The notes beneath the pieces were generated by a model, which saw nothing but the letters and a program-made list of their open reading frames with translations, had not been told where the DNA came from and did no database searches. Positions 24,850 to 34,816 of a DNA stretch of 47,806 nucleotides are shown here, piece after piece. Each line of letters begins with the position of its first letter. Position 1 is the stretch's first letter. Source of the stretch: Chloroflexota bacterium (GTDB lineage: Bacteria > Chloroflexota > Dormibacteria > Dormibacterales > Dormibacteraceae); the NCBI GenBank assembly GCA_005880795.1, contig VBGP01000028.1:1-47806 (forward strand), read 5' to 3'. The position numbers and the translations under genes were made by a program.

Positions 24850-25624
24850 AGCTCACGAGCACCTCATCGCGGAGGTCCTTCCAGATCTCTTCGTAGATTG
24901 CGACGAAGCGAGGCTCGAAGCGAATCTCCGCGACGTTGCGGGGTCGGGGCAGGTCGACCTTGTACGTGCTCTTTACGGTGCCTGGCCCGGCGGTGATCAC
25001 GAACACGCGATCGCTCAGCGAGATCGCCTCCTCGAGGTCGTGCGTGACGAAGACGACCGACGCTGAGCTCGCCGACCAGAGGCTGAGCAGCTCGTTCTCC
25101 ATCAGAGTCCGGGTCTGCACGTCGAGCGCGCTGAAGGGCTCGTCCATCAGCAGGATGCGCGGAGAGTTGATCAAGCTCTGCGCAAGGGCGACCCGCTTGC
25201 GCATTCCGCCGGACAGCTGGTACGGGTAGCGGTCCTCGAAACCCGCCAGCCCCACACGCGCGATCCAATCGCGGGCTCGCTCGCTGGCGTCGCGGTTCGA
25301 TGCGCCGTGATAGCGCGGACCCGCAGCCACGTTTCCCAGCACCGTCTTCCACGGAAAGACGGCGTCGGATTGGAAGACGTAGCCGATTCCGTCCGCGATA
25401 CCGGCGACCGGTTTGCCGAAGACGTCGACCTCGCCCTCACTCGCCGGCTCGAGTCCGGAGATCAGGGCGAGAGTGGTCGACTTGCCGCAACCGGTCGGGC
25501 CGACGACAGAACAGAATTCGCCCGGCTCGACGCTCATGTTCAGGTCGTGCAAGGCTGTGTAGACGCCGCCGGACGGAGTGAGGAATCGCTTCGTGACACC
25601 TCGAAGCTCGATGGCTGGAGTCAT
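24821..25624 (-). CDS. ABC importer ATP-binding protein (SsuB/TauB-like)
   Basis: ATPase of 267 residues. Walker A is GPTGCGKSTTL, signature LSGGMRKRVALAQS, Walker B ILLMDEPFSALD and the switch His is VFVTHDLEEA, all complete, so it is catalytically competent. It is of the nitrate/sulfonate/taurine class, with FQSDAVFPWKTVLGNVA at the Q-loop. It is the first gene of the operon and lies 121 bp from the divergent two-component kinase gene, so the shared region may hold sites for the response regulator. Confidence 0.92.
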   Translation of the reverse strand: MTPAIELRGVTKRFLTPSGGVYTALHDLNMSVEPGEFCSVVGPTGCGKSTTLALISGLEPASEGEVDVFGKPVAGIADGIGYVFQSDAVFPWKTVLGNVAAGPRYHGASNRDASERARDWIARVGLAGFEDRYPYQLSGGMRKRVALAQSLINSPRILLMDEPFSALDVQTRTLMENELLSLWSASSASVVFVTHDLEEAISLSDRVFVITAGPGTVKSTYKVDLPRPRNVAEIRFEPRFVAIYEEIWKDLRDEVLVSYERQKRGAA

Positions 25625-25745
25625 CTCAGACGAATCTGCGGGTGGGCGCGGGCGGCTTCAAGCCATGCGGTCGTTGTGGCCGTTTTGGTCGTTTTGGTCG
25701 CCGGCCGCTGCGCGCGGTCCGTACTACGATCGGGAGACCAAATCA
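25625..25745. promoter_or_regulatory. Divergent region with three tandem 9-nt units
   Basis: The gap between the importer ATPase and the sensor kinase contains TCGTTGTGG, CCGTTTTGG and TCGTTTTGG back to back (25671-25697). It could be a binding site for the adjacent response regulator. In the kinase frame the same bases read SLW-PFW-SFW behind an ATG at 25665, so it may instead be coding. A GGGAG ribosome site is seen about 8 nt before the GTG at 25746, and no clear -35/-10 pair is seen. Confidence 0.35.
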
Positions 25746-27326
25746 GTGAAGACGCGGCTTCCTCTCGCCTACCAGATCCTGGGCTTCCAGGTCGCGATCA
25801 TCCTGTTGTCAGCGTTGATCGGGGCTGCGGCCGCCGTCTGGCAGGCAAGCCAGGAGTTGGATCGCCAGTCCGAGCAGCGCTCACTAGCGATCGCGGAATC
25901 GGTCGCCAACGACGCTTCGATCCAGCAGGCGTTGCTGAGCGCCGACCCGGCGGGGATCATCCAGCAGGCAGCCGAGACGATCCGCCACTCGACCGGCGCC
26001 AGCTACGTGGTCGTCACCGACGGAAGAGGCATCCGCTACTCACACCCCAATCCCGCCCTCATCGGCAAGCCGGTGGACGAAGACCCGAGCGCGGTGCTGG
26101 CCGGCCGGACCTGGGTCGGCGTGCAGCGCGGCACGTTGGGCGTATCCGCCCGGGGCAAGGCGCCGATGTTCTATCGCGGCCAGGTGATCGGCATGGTTTC
26201 GGTGGGCTTTCTCGAGCCGCCCCTCGCCCAGCGCCTGTTCGGCGAGCTCCCCGGGTTCGCCACGACGCTGCTGCCCTCGCTCGCGATCGGCGTGGTCGCG
26301 TCCTGGTTATTGGCATGGCGCCTGAAGAGACAGACGTTTGGATTGGAGCCGTACGAGATCGCCGGACTGCTTGAGGAACGAGAGGCGAGCCTGCAGGGCA
26401 TCCACGAAGGTGCGATCGCAACGGACCGTGACGGCACCATCACGCTGGCCAACGATGAGGCTCGTCGCCTGCTCGCGCTGCCCGCTGATTGCGTCGGGCG
26501 AAAGGTCGCCCAGGTGCTGCCGCAAGGACGGCTCTTGAAGTTCCTCTCTGGTGGATTGAAAGACGAGGACGAGGTGCTTCTCGCGGGCGAACGCGTCCTG
26601 GTCGCCAGCCGCCGCGCGATCCTCGTCCGCGGACATGAGGTCGGCCACGTGGCGACGCTGCGCGACACGACCGAGCTCACGGGCCTGGCGCCCGGCCTCG
26701 GCGTGGACAGCCTGACCGACGCGCTGCGAGCGCAGGCCCACGAGTTCGCGAACCGGCTGCACACCATCGCGGGGCTGATGCAGCTCGGCCGCGGGGACGA
26801 CGCCATGAAGCTGATCGCCCAAACCTCAGGCCTGCACCAGGAGCTGACCGAGTCGCTGCTCGAGCGGGTCGGCGACCCGGTGCTGGGCGCCCTGCTCCTG
26901 GCGAAGGCCGCCATCGCATCCGAACGCGGCATCGACTTCCGCGTCAGCGAGGACACGGTGATGACCCGAAGCTCACTCGAAAGCGAGCAGCTGATCACGC
27001 TGCTCGGCAACCTGATCGACAACGCACTGGATGCGGCCGCCGCGTCACCGGCTGGACGCTGGGTGAGCGTTTCAGTCACAGAACAGGACGCTGAGCTGGT
27101 GATCAAGGTGCACGACTCCGGGGCGGGCGTGCCGGAGGGCATCGACGGCCAGATCTTCCAGGAGGGGTTCAGCACGAAGGCTCGGCCTAGCCGCAAACGA
27201 CGTGGCTTTGGCCTGGCGCTGGTGCGACAGGTGGCCCGGCGCAACGGCGGCGAGGTGAGCGTCGTCAACGAAGGAGGAGCGCTCTTCACGGTGCGGATAC
27301 CGCTGAAGGTGCTTGTGTCCCGATGA
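25746..27326 (+). CDS. CitA/DcuS-type sensor histidine kinase
   Basis: Membrane sensor kinase of 526 residues from GTG 25746 (ribosome site GGGAG). TM1 is about 10-32. An extracytoplasmic PAS-like sensing domain covers about 34-165 and has GTLGVSARGKAPMFY and IGMVSVGFLEPPL as in CitA/DcuS. TM2 is about 170-192, a cytoplasmic PAS lies about 210-300, the phospho-box is RAQAHEFANRLHTIAG with His332, and the ATPase domain has LIDNALDAAA, GAGVPEGIDGQIFQEG and RRGFGLALVRQVA. An alternative start at ATG 25665 adds 27 residues. The stop overlaps the response regulator start by 4 nt. CitA-type kinases sense carboxylates; the divergent NMT1-type importer suggests the two share a ligand. Confidence 0.9.
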   Translation: MKTRLPLAYQILGFQVAIILLSALIGAAAAVWQASQELDRQSEQRSLAIAESVANDASIQQALLSADPAGIIQQAAETIRHSTGASYVVVTDGRGIRYSHPNPALIGKPVDEDPSAVLAGRTWVGVQRGTLGVSARGKAPMFYRGQVIGMVSVGFLEPPLAQRLFGELPGFATTLLPSLAIGVVASWLLAWRLKRQTFGLEPYEIAGLLEEREASLQGIHEGAIATDRDGTITLANDEARRLLALPADCVGRKVAQVLPQGRLLKFLSGGLKDEDEVLLAGERVLVASRRAILVRGHEVGHVATLRDTTELTGLAPGLGVDSLTDALRAQAHEFANRLHTIAGLMQLGRGDDAMKLIAQTSGLHQELTESLLERVGDPVLGALLLAKAAIASERGIDFRVSEDTVMTRSSLESEQLITLLGNLIDNALDAAAASPAGRWVSVSVTEQDAELVIKVHDSGAGVPEGIDGQIFQEGFSTKARPSRKRRGFGLALVRQVARRNGGEVSVVNEGGALFTVRIPLKVLVSR

Positions 27327-28039
27327 TCCGCACGCTGGTCGTGGACGACGACTTCCGCGTCGCCGAGCTGCACTCCGCGTACGTGGAGAGAGTGCGAGGC
27401 TTCGAGGTCGCCGGCCGCGCGCACACCGGGGCCGCGGCCCTGAACGAGGTCGAGCAGCTGCGGCCAGACCTCGTCCTGCTCGACATCTACCTGCCCGACA
27501 TCTCCGGCCTGGATGTGCTGCAGCGCCTGCGCGAAGACAGCCACCTGCCGGTCGACGTGATCGCGGTCACGGCCGCGCGCGATGTGGACAGCCTGCGCAC
27601 GGCCATGCGCGGGGGTGTCGTCCACTACCTGATCAAACCCTTCTTGTTCCCGACGTTTGAGGAGAAGCTGCTTTCGTACGCCGCCGCGCGCGAACGGATG
27701 ACGCGCATCGATCGCGCGGAGCAGGGCGATGTCGACCGCATCTTCCGAGTGCTGCGAACCGCTCGCGGCGACACCCTTCCGAAAGGGTTGTCCGACGCGA
27801 CGCTGGAGCTGATCGTCCAGGCCCTGGGCCGCTCCCGATCAGGCTTGCCGGCTGCGGCGGTCGCGTACGAGGCCGGCGTGAGCCGAGTCACCGCTCGCCG
27901 CTACCTGGACCACCTGTGCCAGCTCGGGCGGGCTGAGCTCACGATGCGTTACGGGAGCCCCGGGCGTCCGGAGCACCGCTATCGACTCGCCTCGCCTCTA
28001 GTGGGTGCGGACTCCGCTCGCGACACCGCCGGGCGCTGA
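27323..28039 (+). CDS. CitB/DcuR-type response regulator
   Basis: Two-domain regulator of 238 residues. The receiver (about 1-120) has the acidic pocket VVDDD near positions 6-10, the phospho-acceptor Asp in LVLLDIYLPDISGLDVL, Thr in VTAARD, and Lys in LIKPF. The C-terminal domain has a helix-turn-helix around AAAVAYEAGVSRVTARRYL, typical of the CitB-like family (DcuR, MalR). It is coupled by an ATGA overlap to the cognate kinase. It ends 42 nt inside the convergent CPICG gene. Confidence 0.92.
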   Translation: MIRTLVVDDDFRVAELHSAYVERVRGFEVAGRAHTGAAALNEVEQLRPDLVLLDIYLPDISGLDVLQRLREDSHLPVDVIAVTAARDVDSLRTAMRGGVVHYLIKPFLFPTFEEKLLSYAAARERMTRIDRAEQGDVDRIFRVLRTARGDTLPKGLSDATLELIVQALGRSRSGLPAAAVAYEAGVSRVTARRYLDHLCQLGRAELTMRYGSPGRPEHRYRLASPLVGADSARDTAGR

Positions 28040-28309
28040 AGGCATGCCCAGGCCCGCGCCGTGAGCGGGCATGAGCCCCGCCGCGGTGGCGACGATCAGC
28101 CCGAGCAGGACGAGCACGTCGGCAAGCAGAAAGAGCCCGAGCATCTCCCAGTCCAACCGGTTGGCGATCGCCAGCCAGCGCGGCGCGTTCGCCGCGCTGT
28201 CCGGCTTCCAGCCGCAGATCGGGCAGCGCCCTTGCGTGTAGCGAGGATCGAATCTCCACTGATCCGCCTCGCAGTAAGCCGTGACGCGTCGGTGGCGCGC
28301 CGCGATCAA
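27998..28309 (-). CDS. Small membrane protein with an N-terminal CPICG zinc knuckle
   Basis: A 103-residue protein. Residues 1-45 are soluble and contain YCEADQWRFDPRYTQGRCPICGW, with a Cys, then CPIC, suggesting a zinc ribbon half. Residues 54-78 (WEMLGLFLLADVLVLLGLIVA) form one membrane segment. The tail is short and glycine/proline-rich. Its ATG overlaps the stop of the secreted FGG-rich protein gene by 4 nt, which supports real translation and places it last in the Liv operon. Function is unknown. Confidence 0.6.
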   Translation of the reverse strand: MIAARHRRVTAYCEADQWRFDPRYTQGRCPICGWKPDSAANAPRWLAIANRLDWEMLGLFLLADVLVLLGLIVATAAGLMPAHGAGLGMPSAPGGVASGVRTH

Positions 28310-29672
28310 GGTGAGAGCACCTCCTCCGGGACTCTGCCGGATGGGGCGTTGCGCGCCCAGACCCAGGCCGCCGCGGACGCAAGCAGAAGGGCCTCGAGGG
28401 TCAGGAACAGGAAAGCCAGCGGTATGCGGTCAGCGGTGAGCGCCGCGCCCAGCTGACTCGCCGGCGAGCCCGAACCGCCGCCCGCGCCGCTCTGGTCGCC
28501 AAACCCGCCGAAGTCACCGCCGCCAAAGCCGCCAAAACCGCCAAAGCCGCTGAAATCCAGCCCTCCACTCGAGCCCGCCTGGAGGTCGACAAAGCCCTCG
28601 CCCAGGACGTACTCGGCGCTCTGGCTGGGCACGCCGGGTCCAGGCGACGGTTGGGTGATCTTGATGTGGAGCCCGGTCGCCCAGATCGTCACGTGGCTGC
28701 CGTCCACGGTCTTGGTCGGAGCCACGGTGAAGATCGTGATGTAGGTCAGGTTCACGACCGGGACGCATCCTGACGAAGACCCTGGCCGGGAGACGCCGCC
28801 CGAGCTGCCCGAGCTGCCCGAGTTGCCGCCCACAGGCAGCGGCGGGAGACCCACCGGCGGAGACGGAACCGGCGGTTGTTGAACGACGGGTAGTTTCGGC
28901 GCCGAGGAGCACGGAGCCGGCTGCTTGTCCTGGATGGTCACGCCCTGGTCGTTGACCGCCACCGGCTGCCCGTTGGCAGTGACCTCCCCGCCGGTGACGT
29001 GGGCCTGGCCATCGCCTCCCGAAAGGGTGCTGGAGGCGTTGATGTCGACCATCACCTTGCTGACCTTGACCGTTCCGATGACGAAGCTGTCGACCTCCGA
29101 ATGCGTCGTCATAGTCAAAGTGCCGCCCGAGTCCATCGCCGTGTTGGTCTTACCCGACGCGCCGCTGAACGGCTGCGTGCCACCGCCGGCGTAATAGCCG
29201 GACGCGTCGGCGTTCATCTGCGCGGCGTTAGCGTCAGCGCTCGGACCGCTTCCGCATCCGTTGCACTGGTCGATATGACCGTGCGAGGGACCAGGGTAGG
29301 TCGCGGTGGCGTACGGGACCTGGTTGTTCGGGTTCTGGCAGATCTGCGGCGGGGGCGGCTGGCTGCCGGACTGGCTGCAGTTCTGGTTGTACTGCGACCC
29401 GACCGTCGCCGTGGCTGGACCGCTGTCCGAGTACGTCCCCTTGGCCGTCGATGACGGGCTTGCGTCCTGCTGGACCTCCGCCATCGGATAGCGGTTGTTG
29501 ACCGCGCCGTTCTGGAAGTTGGGGAACGCGTCGCTCCCCGCGATGCCGTGGACTCCGGTGGCATAGCCGAAGCTCGTGTAGCTGGACGGCACGGCGGCGA
29601 GCGCAAATGCCGGTATCAGCATCACGGAGGCGACGGCCAGCACCACGCAGTTCAGCGCGATGAAGACACGTC

Positions 29673-29676
<4 letters not shown>
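28306..29676 (-). CDS. Secreted, membrane-anchored low-complexity protein with Phe-Gly-Gly repeats
   Basis: A 456-residue protein I do not recognise. The signal peptide is VFIALNCVVLAVASVMLIPAF, with cleavage near ALA (about residue 28). The first 150 residues are Ser/Gly/Asn/Gln-rich. A central part (about 175-250) has strands such as VDSFVIGTVKVSKVMVDIN. A proline-rich linker (VPSPPVGLPPLPVGG) and a GSSGSSGG tract follow. The C-terminal third has a run of FGG units, FSGFGGFGGFGGGDFGG, then a final hydrophobic helix (PLAFLFLTLEALLLASAAA) that would anchor it with a short cytoplasmic tail. Starts and stops overlap both neighbours by 4 nt, so it is a fixed part of the Liv operon. It may be a surface or assembly-prone protein (inference). 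Confidence 0.7.
28519..28554. repeat. Four tandem 9-nt units coding Phe-Gly-Gly
   Basis: Units GCCGCCAAA, GCCGCCAAA, ACCGCCAAA and GCCGCTGAA lie in tandem on the plus strand; on the minus strand they encode Phe-Gly-Gly repeats and variants. A second 9-nt tandem (GAGCTGCCC, two copies and a variant, 28802-28828) encodes the GSSGSSG tract. Such runs can change copy number by slippage. Confidence 0.8.
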
Positions 29677-31369
<1,693 letters not shown>

Positions 31370-31373
<4 letters not shown>

Positions 31374-32407
31374 GCGACCTTCACCTTCCTGCCACCGATC
31401 GCACCTGCCGCAGAGCGTGCGTGGCGCACCCGGGCACGCAGGTCGCCCCATACCCCGTCCGGCAGCGCGATGAGCTGAACGATCAGGAGCACACCGACCG
31501 CGATCTGGAACCAGTCATAGGAGATCTCGTAGGCGTGGCCCATGAACGTCCCGTGGCCGAAGCGGGTCAGGACATCAGGCACCACCGCCATGAACACGCC
31601 GCCGAGTGCGGCAGCGGGGACGTACCGGACCCCCATCAGCACGGCGATCGCCGCAAATTGCAGCGAGGTGAAAAGCCAGAACGGCTGCGGGCTGACCGAA
31701 CCGGCGACCAGCGGGTAGAACGAGCCGCCGAGCCCGGCGATGGCTGCGGACATGCCGAACGCGAGCAGCTTGTATCGCGTCAGGTTCACGCCCATCGTCG
31801 CAGCCGACAGCTCCGAGTCGCGAATCGCGCGAAGGCGCCTGCCCGCCCCCGAGTCGTGCAGGTTGACCATCAGCAACGCGACAACGCAGAACAGCGCGAG
31901 CAGCACGATGTAGGCCGACATCAGGTGCTTCGAAGAGTCCATCTGCAGGCCGAACATGGTCGCCCGGTCCACACGCCACCCGGCGGTTCCGCCGGTGAAC
32001 CACTCGAAGGCGTGGTCCTGGAACACGTATCGGTCGAACACCAGCGCGATGCCCAGGGTCACGATCGCGAGCGTGATCCCGCGCAGGCGCAAGGCGGGGA
32101 TGCCGACGATGACCCCAAGCGTGAAAGCCGCCGCCACGCCGACTCCGACCGCAACCAGGTAATCGGTGTGAAAGCCGGCGACCATGAGACCGGTTGCGTA
32201 AGCGCCGACGCCCGCGAATGTCGCCTGGCAGAGGGAGATCTGACCGACGTAACCGGTCAGCAACACCAGGCTGAGCAGGCCGAATGCCCAGATCACGGCC
32301 AGCGCGCTGTCGAACTTGAAGCCGACGTCGAAGCCGACCGGGATTCGCGCCAGCACCGTGAAGGCGACGAGCGCGGCAAGGACGCGGAACATCAGCCGCG
32401 ACGTCAT
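31370..32407 (-). CDS. livM: Branched-chain amino acid-type ABC permease, LivM-like
   Basis: Membrane subunit of 345 residues with about nine hydrophobic segments. It has the LivM stretch LLTGYVGQISLCQATFAGVGAYATG and the cytoplasmic coupling region RRLRAIRDSELSAATMGVNLTRYKLLAF, both family hallmarks. The start overlaps the LivH stop by 4 nt and the stop overlaps the fused ATPase start by 4 nt. Confidence 0.9.
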
Positions 32408-33300
32408 TTCGAGGCCACCGCGAAACCGCGCGGATTGCGCATGATCAGGACCGCGATGATCACGAGCAGCGCGACCAGACGCGGAAATCCGAGTGACTGG
32501 ATCCAGATCGTCGGGTAGGTTTCAAGGAGGCCAAGAAGAAAGCCGCCGAGCACGGTGAGGGGCAGCGAGACAAGGCCGCCGATCAGGGCTGCCGCCAGCG
32601 CGTCGATGATCAGCAGCGTCAGGCTCGTGGTGTCGAAGTTGATGAACGGGGTGATCAGGATCCCTGCCAGCGCCGCGACGAGACTCCCGAGCATCCAGCT
32701 CACCGCGCTCACCTTGTTCACCGGCACGCCCCACAGCGACGCCGAGGTCGGGCTGTCGGATACCGCCCGCATCGAGCGGCCGAAGCTCGTGTAGCGCAGG
32801 AAGGCACCAAGGCCGAAGGCAAGGCCGAGCGCCATGATCACGATGACGATGTAGTTGGCCCCGATCGGCACGCCTGCCAGCTGGAACGTCGCCTGCTGCG
32901 GCGCGAGATAGATCGGCAGGTGGTACTGGTTGTTCTTCCAGATCAACGAGGCCGCCGACTGCAGCGCGAGCAGGACTCCGATCGTGATCACCGCCTTCAC
33001 GACAGGCTCACGCGTGCGGACCCATCGAAAAACCGCGAACTCCAGGAAGAGCCCCATCACCGCCGCGAAGATCAGCCCGGCAAGGACCGCGAGCAGCGTC
33101 GCGAGCCAGGTCGGCCAGAACGGATGGGACCACCCGTAAAAGACCTGCCACGCGACGAAGGTCGAGAACATTCCCATGGCTCCGTGGGCGAAGTTGAGGA
33201 CGCCGGTCGTGCGATAGATGAGGACTATGCCGAGCGCCGCCAGGGAGAAGATGCCTCCCAGGCCGAGCCCGATGATCGTGTAGGCGGCGAATGCACCCAT
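32404..33300 (-). CDS. livH: Branched-chain amino acid-type ABC permease, LivH-like
   Basis: Membrane subunit of 298 residues. LivH pattern: LGGIFSLAALGIVLIYRTTGVLNFAHGAMGMF near the N-terminus, RYTSFGRSMRAVSDSPTSASLWGV as coupling loop, then SWMLGSLVAALAGILI and a C-terminal LGGFLLGLLETY. It lies 12 nt behind the binding protein gene. Together with LivM it forms the membrane channel. Confidence 0.9.
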   Translation of the reverse strand: MGAFAAYTIIGLGLGGIFSLAALGIVLIYRTTGVLNFAHGAMGMFSTFVAWQVFYGWSHPFWPTWLATLLAVLAGLIFAAVMGLFLEFAVFRWVRTREPVVKAVITIGVLLALQSAASLIWKNNQYHLPIYLAPQQATFQLAGVPIGANYIVIVIMALGLAFGLGAFLRYTSFGRSMRAVSDSPTSASLWGVPVNKVSAVSWMLGSLVAALAGILITPFINFDTTSLTLLIIDALAAALIGGLVSLPLTVLGGFLLGLLETYPTIWIQSLGFPRLVALLVIIAVLIMRNPRGFAVASK

Positions 33301-33312
33301 CTGCTTACGGCA

Positions 33313-34671
33313 TCACGTGCAGACCCAACCGGACGTCGTATGCCAGCCGTTGCCGTTGCTCGCGGTGTATGTGAAGCAACGGTTTGGATCGTGGTTGCCT
33401 GAGCCGTACGACAAAGGCACCGACCATCCGGTCTGGAATCCCTGCATTGCGTCCAGCGCCTGCACCAATGAATCGCGCGACAGGTTCTTCCCCGCCTTCC
33501 GCGCTGCTTCCACGAACACCATCGCGGCCGTCCAGGAGTGCTGGGTGTAGATGTCGAGCGCCTGGAACTGGCCTGGATAGAAGTGCTGCACCGTGCCGAG
33601 GTACTGGCGCACGGTGGCGTTGCCCTGGTGGTCGTAGGGCGAGAGGAAAGGCACCAGTGAGTGCGCGTTGCGCAGCTCGCCGTCGTACGACTTCTGCACG
33701 TTGAACTTGTCCAGACCGGCCCCGAGCACGCCCGGATACCAGTTGGCGGCCTCCATGGCGTCGAAAAGCCGGTGATAGCTGAAGGGGTCAAGGGCCGCGA
33801 TCACGTAGTCCGGGCACGACCGGTCGGTCGCGGCGCACGAAGCGCTGGGTCCGGCGCCGCCACCGCTGGGGCCATGGTGCGAGTGCTGGAGGTTGAAAAC
33901 AGTCGAGGTGTAGTTGGCCTGCGTAGCCGAGACCTCTTCGACGTCCGTGTAGGCCACGCCGTCCGCCGCGAGGCGGTTGAGCAGGTTCGCCTCGACCGGG
34001 TGCACCCACGGCACGTCACCGAGGACGACTACGGCGGGGTGCTTTACCCCGAGCGCCTTGGCTTCATCGGCGATCGCGGTGCCGTAGCGGAAGAAGTTGG
34101 CGGAGGTGGGGAAGGCAAGTGGATCGGTGTACTCGGCCGGCGTGCCGAGACCGCCGATGACCGGGATGCCCTGTGAGGTCAACGTCTTGATCTCGTTGTT
34201 TTCACCCAGCGGCGCCGTCAGGCCGACGACCGCCAGCACGTTCTGCGAGATCAGGTATTGGGCGCACGAATGCGCGGAGCTGGCGTCGTATTTCGAGTCG
34301 CACCACACGTACTGCACCTGCCGGCCGTTGATGCCGCCCGTCTGGTTGACCGCCTGCATGTAGGCGCGCACCGTGTCGCGCTCGACAGAGGAATCGATTG
34401 GACCGGTGATGTCGAAGAAGCCGCCGATCGTGATGGTTCCGCCGCTCACCGTCCCGCCGCCGCTTGAAGGAGCACCGCCGGTGCCGGGAGCGCCCGGCAT
34501 CGCGGCCGGGCTGGCATTCGCTTGGGCTCCCGCAACCTCGCCTTGGGACACCACAGAGGTGGAGCTCGGCTGGGTGAACGACCTCACGGTCAGAACACCA
34601 AGTACCGCTCCCACAACCAGCGCTGCAGCGAGCAGCGAAACCGCAGTCCGTTCCCGGAAGCCCCGCGACAT
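33313..34671 (-). CDS. Periplasmic-binding-type solute receptor of the Liv importer
   Basis: Extracytoplasmic receptor of 452 residues of the Peripla_BP_6 type. The N-terminus MSRGFRERTAVSLLAAALVVGAVLGV is an uncleaved or cleaved signal with no lipobox, followed by a Ser/Pro/Gly linker. The first lobe starts TITIGGFFDITGPIDSS. Conserved pieces are NQTGGINGRQVQYVWCDSKYD, AVVGLTAPLGENNEIK, IPVIGGLGTPAEYTDP and PGVLGAGLDKF. The Cys content is unusual for the family (at least six), including a pair at the C-terminal end, so disulfides are likely. GGGGGAG lies about 7 nt before the ATG. The ligand is unknown; amino acids are typical. Confidence 0.85.
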   Translation of the reverse strand: MSRGFRERTAVSLLAAALVVGAVLGVLTVRSFTQPSSTSVVSQGEVAGAQANASPAAMPGAPGTGGAPSSGGGTVSGGTITIGGFFDITGPIDSSVERDTVRAYMQAVNQTGGINGRQVQYVWCDSKYDASSAHSCAQYLISQNVLAVVGLTAPLGENNEIKTLTSQGIPVIGGLGTPAEYTDPLAFPTSANFFRYGTAIADEAKALGVKHPAVVVLGDVPWVHPVEANLLNRLAADGVAYTDVEEVSATQANYTSTVFNLQHSHHGPSGGGAGPSASCAATDRSCPDYVIAALDPFSYHRLFDAMEAANWYPGVLGAGLDKFNVQKSYDGELRNAHSLVPFLSPYDHQGNATVRQYLGTVQHFYPGQFQALDIYTQHSWTAAMVFVEAARKAGKNLSRDSLVQALDAMQGFQTGWSVPLSYGSGNHDPNRCFTYTASNGNGWHTTSGWVCT

Positions 34672-34816
34672 TCAGGCACTCCCCCTTGAGGGTGTTGGTC
34701 AGCAACCCTCCTTCCCCTCTGTCAGATACGCGCGAGTATCGAGGTCTACCCGAATTCACCGCACCATTTAGTGGGTTTCAACCCACTAAACACTAGTTAG
34801 TGCTGGCTCAAGGACC
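34672..34816. promoter_or_regulatory. Liv operon upstream region with inverted repeats
   Basis: This gap lies between the GGDEF gene (stop at 34817) and the Liv receptor start (34671). From right to left it holds an operator-like cluster at 34767-34802, GATAC-N6-GTATC at 34725-34740, a GC-rich stretch GGGTGTTG...CAACCC that could form a small hairpin, and the ribosome site. The Liv promoter is expected here. Confidence 0.5.
34767..34802. promoter_or_regulatory. Cluster of four TAGTG/CACTA half-sites
   Basis: TTTAGTGGGTT (34767-34777) and AACCCACTAAA (34780-34790) are perfect 11-bp arms around a 2-nt centre. Immediately after comes CACTA-GT-TAGTG (34791-34802), a second inverted repeat of the same pentamer. 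The pentamer thus occurs four times in 36 bp. No T-run follows on either strand, so an operator fits better than a terminator. Confidence 0.6.

Noticed and set aside
34767-34790. Intrinsic terminator of the GGDEF gene
   Set aside because: The stem is strong but no T-run follows on the minus strand, and it is paired with a second repeat of the same pentamer.
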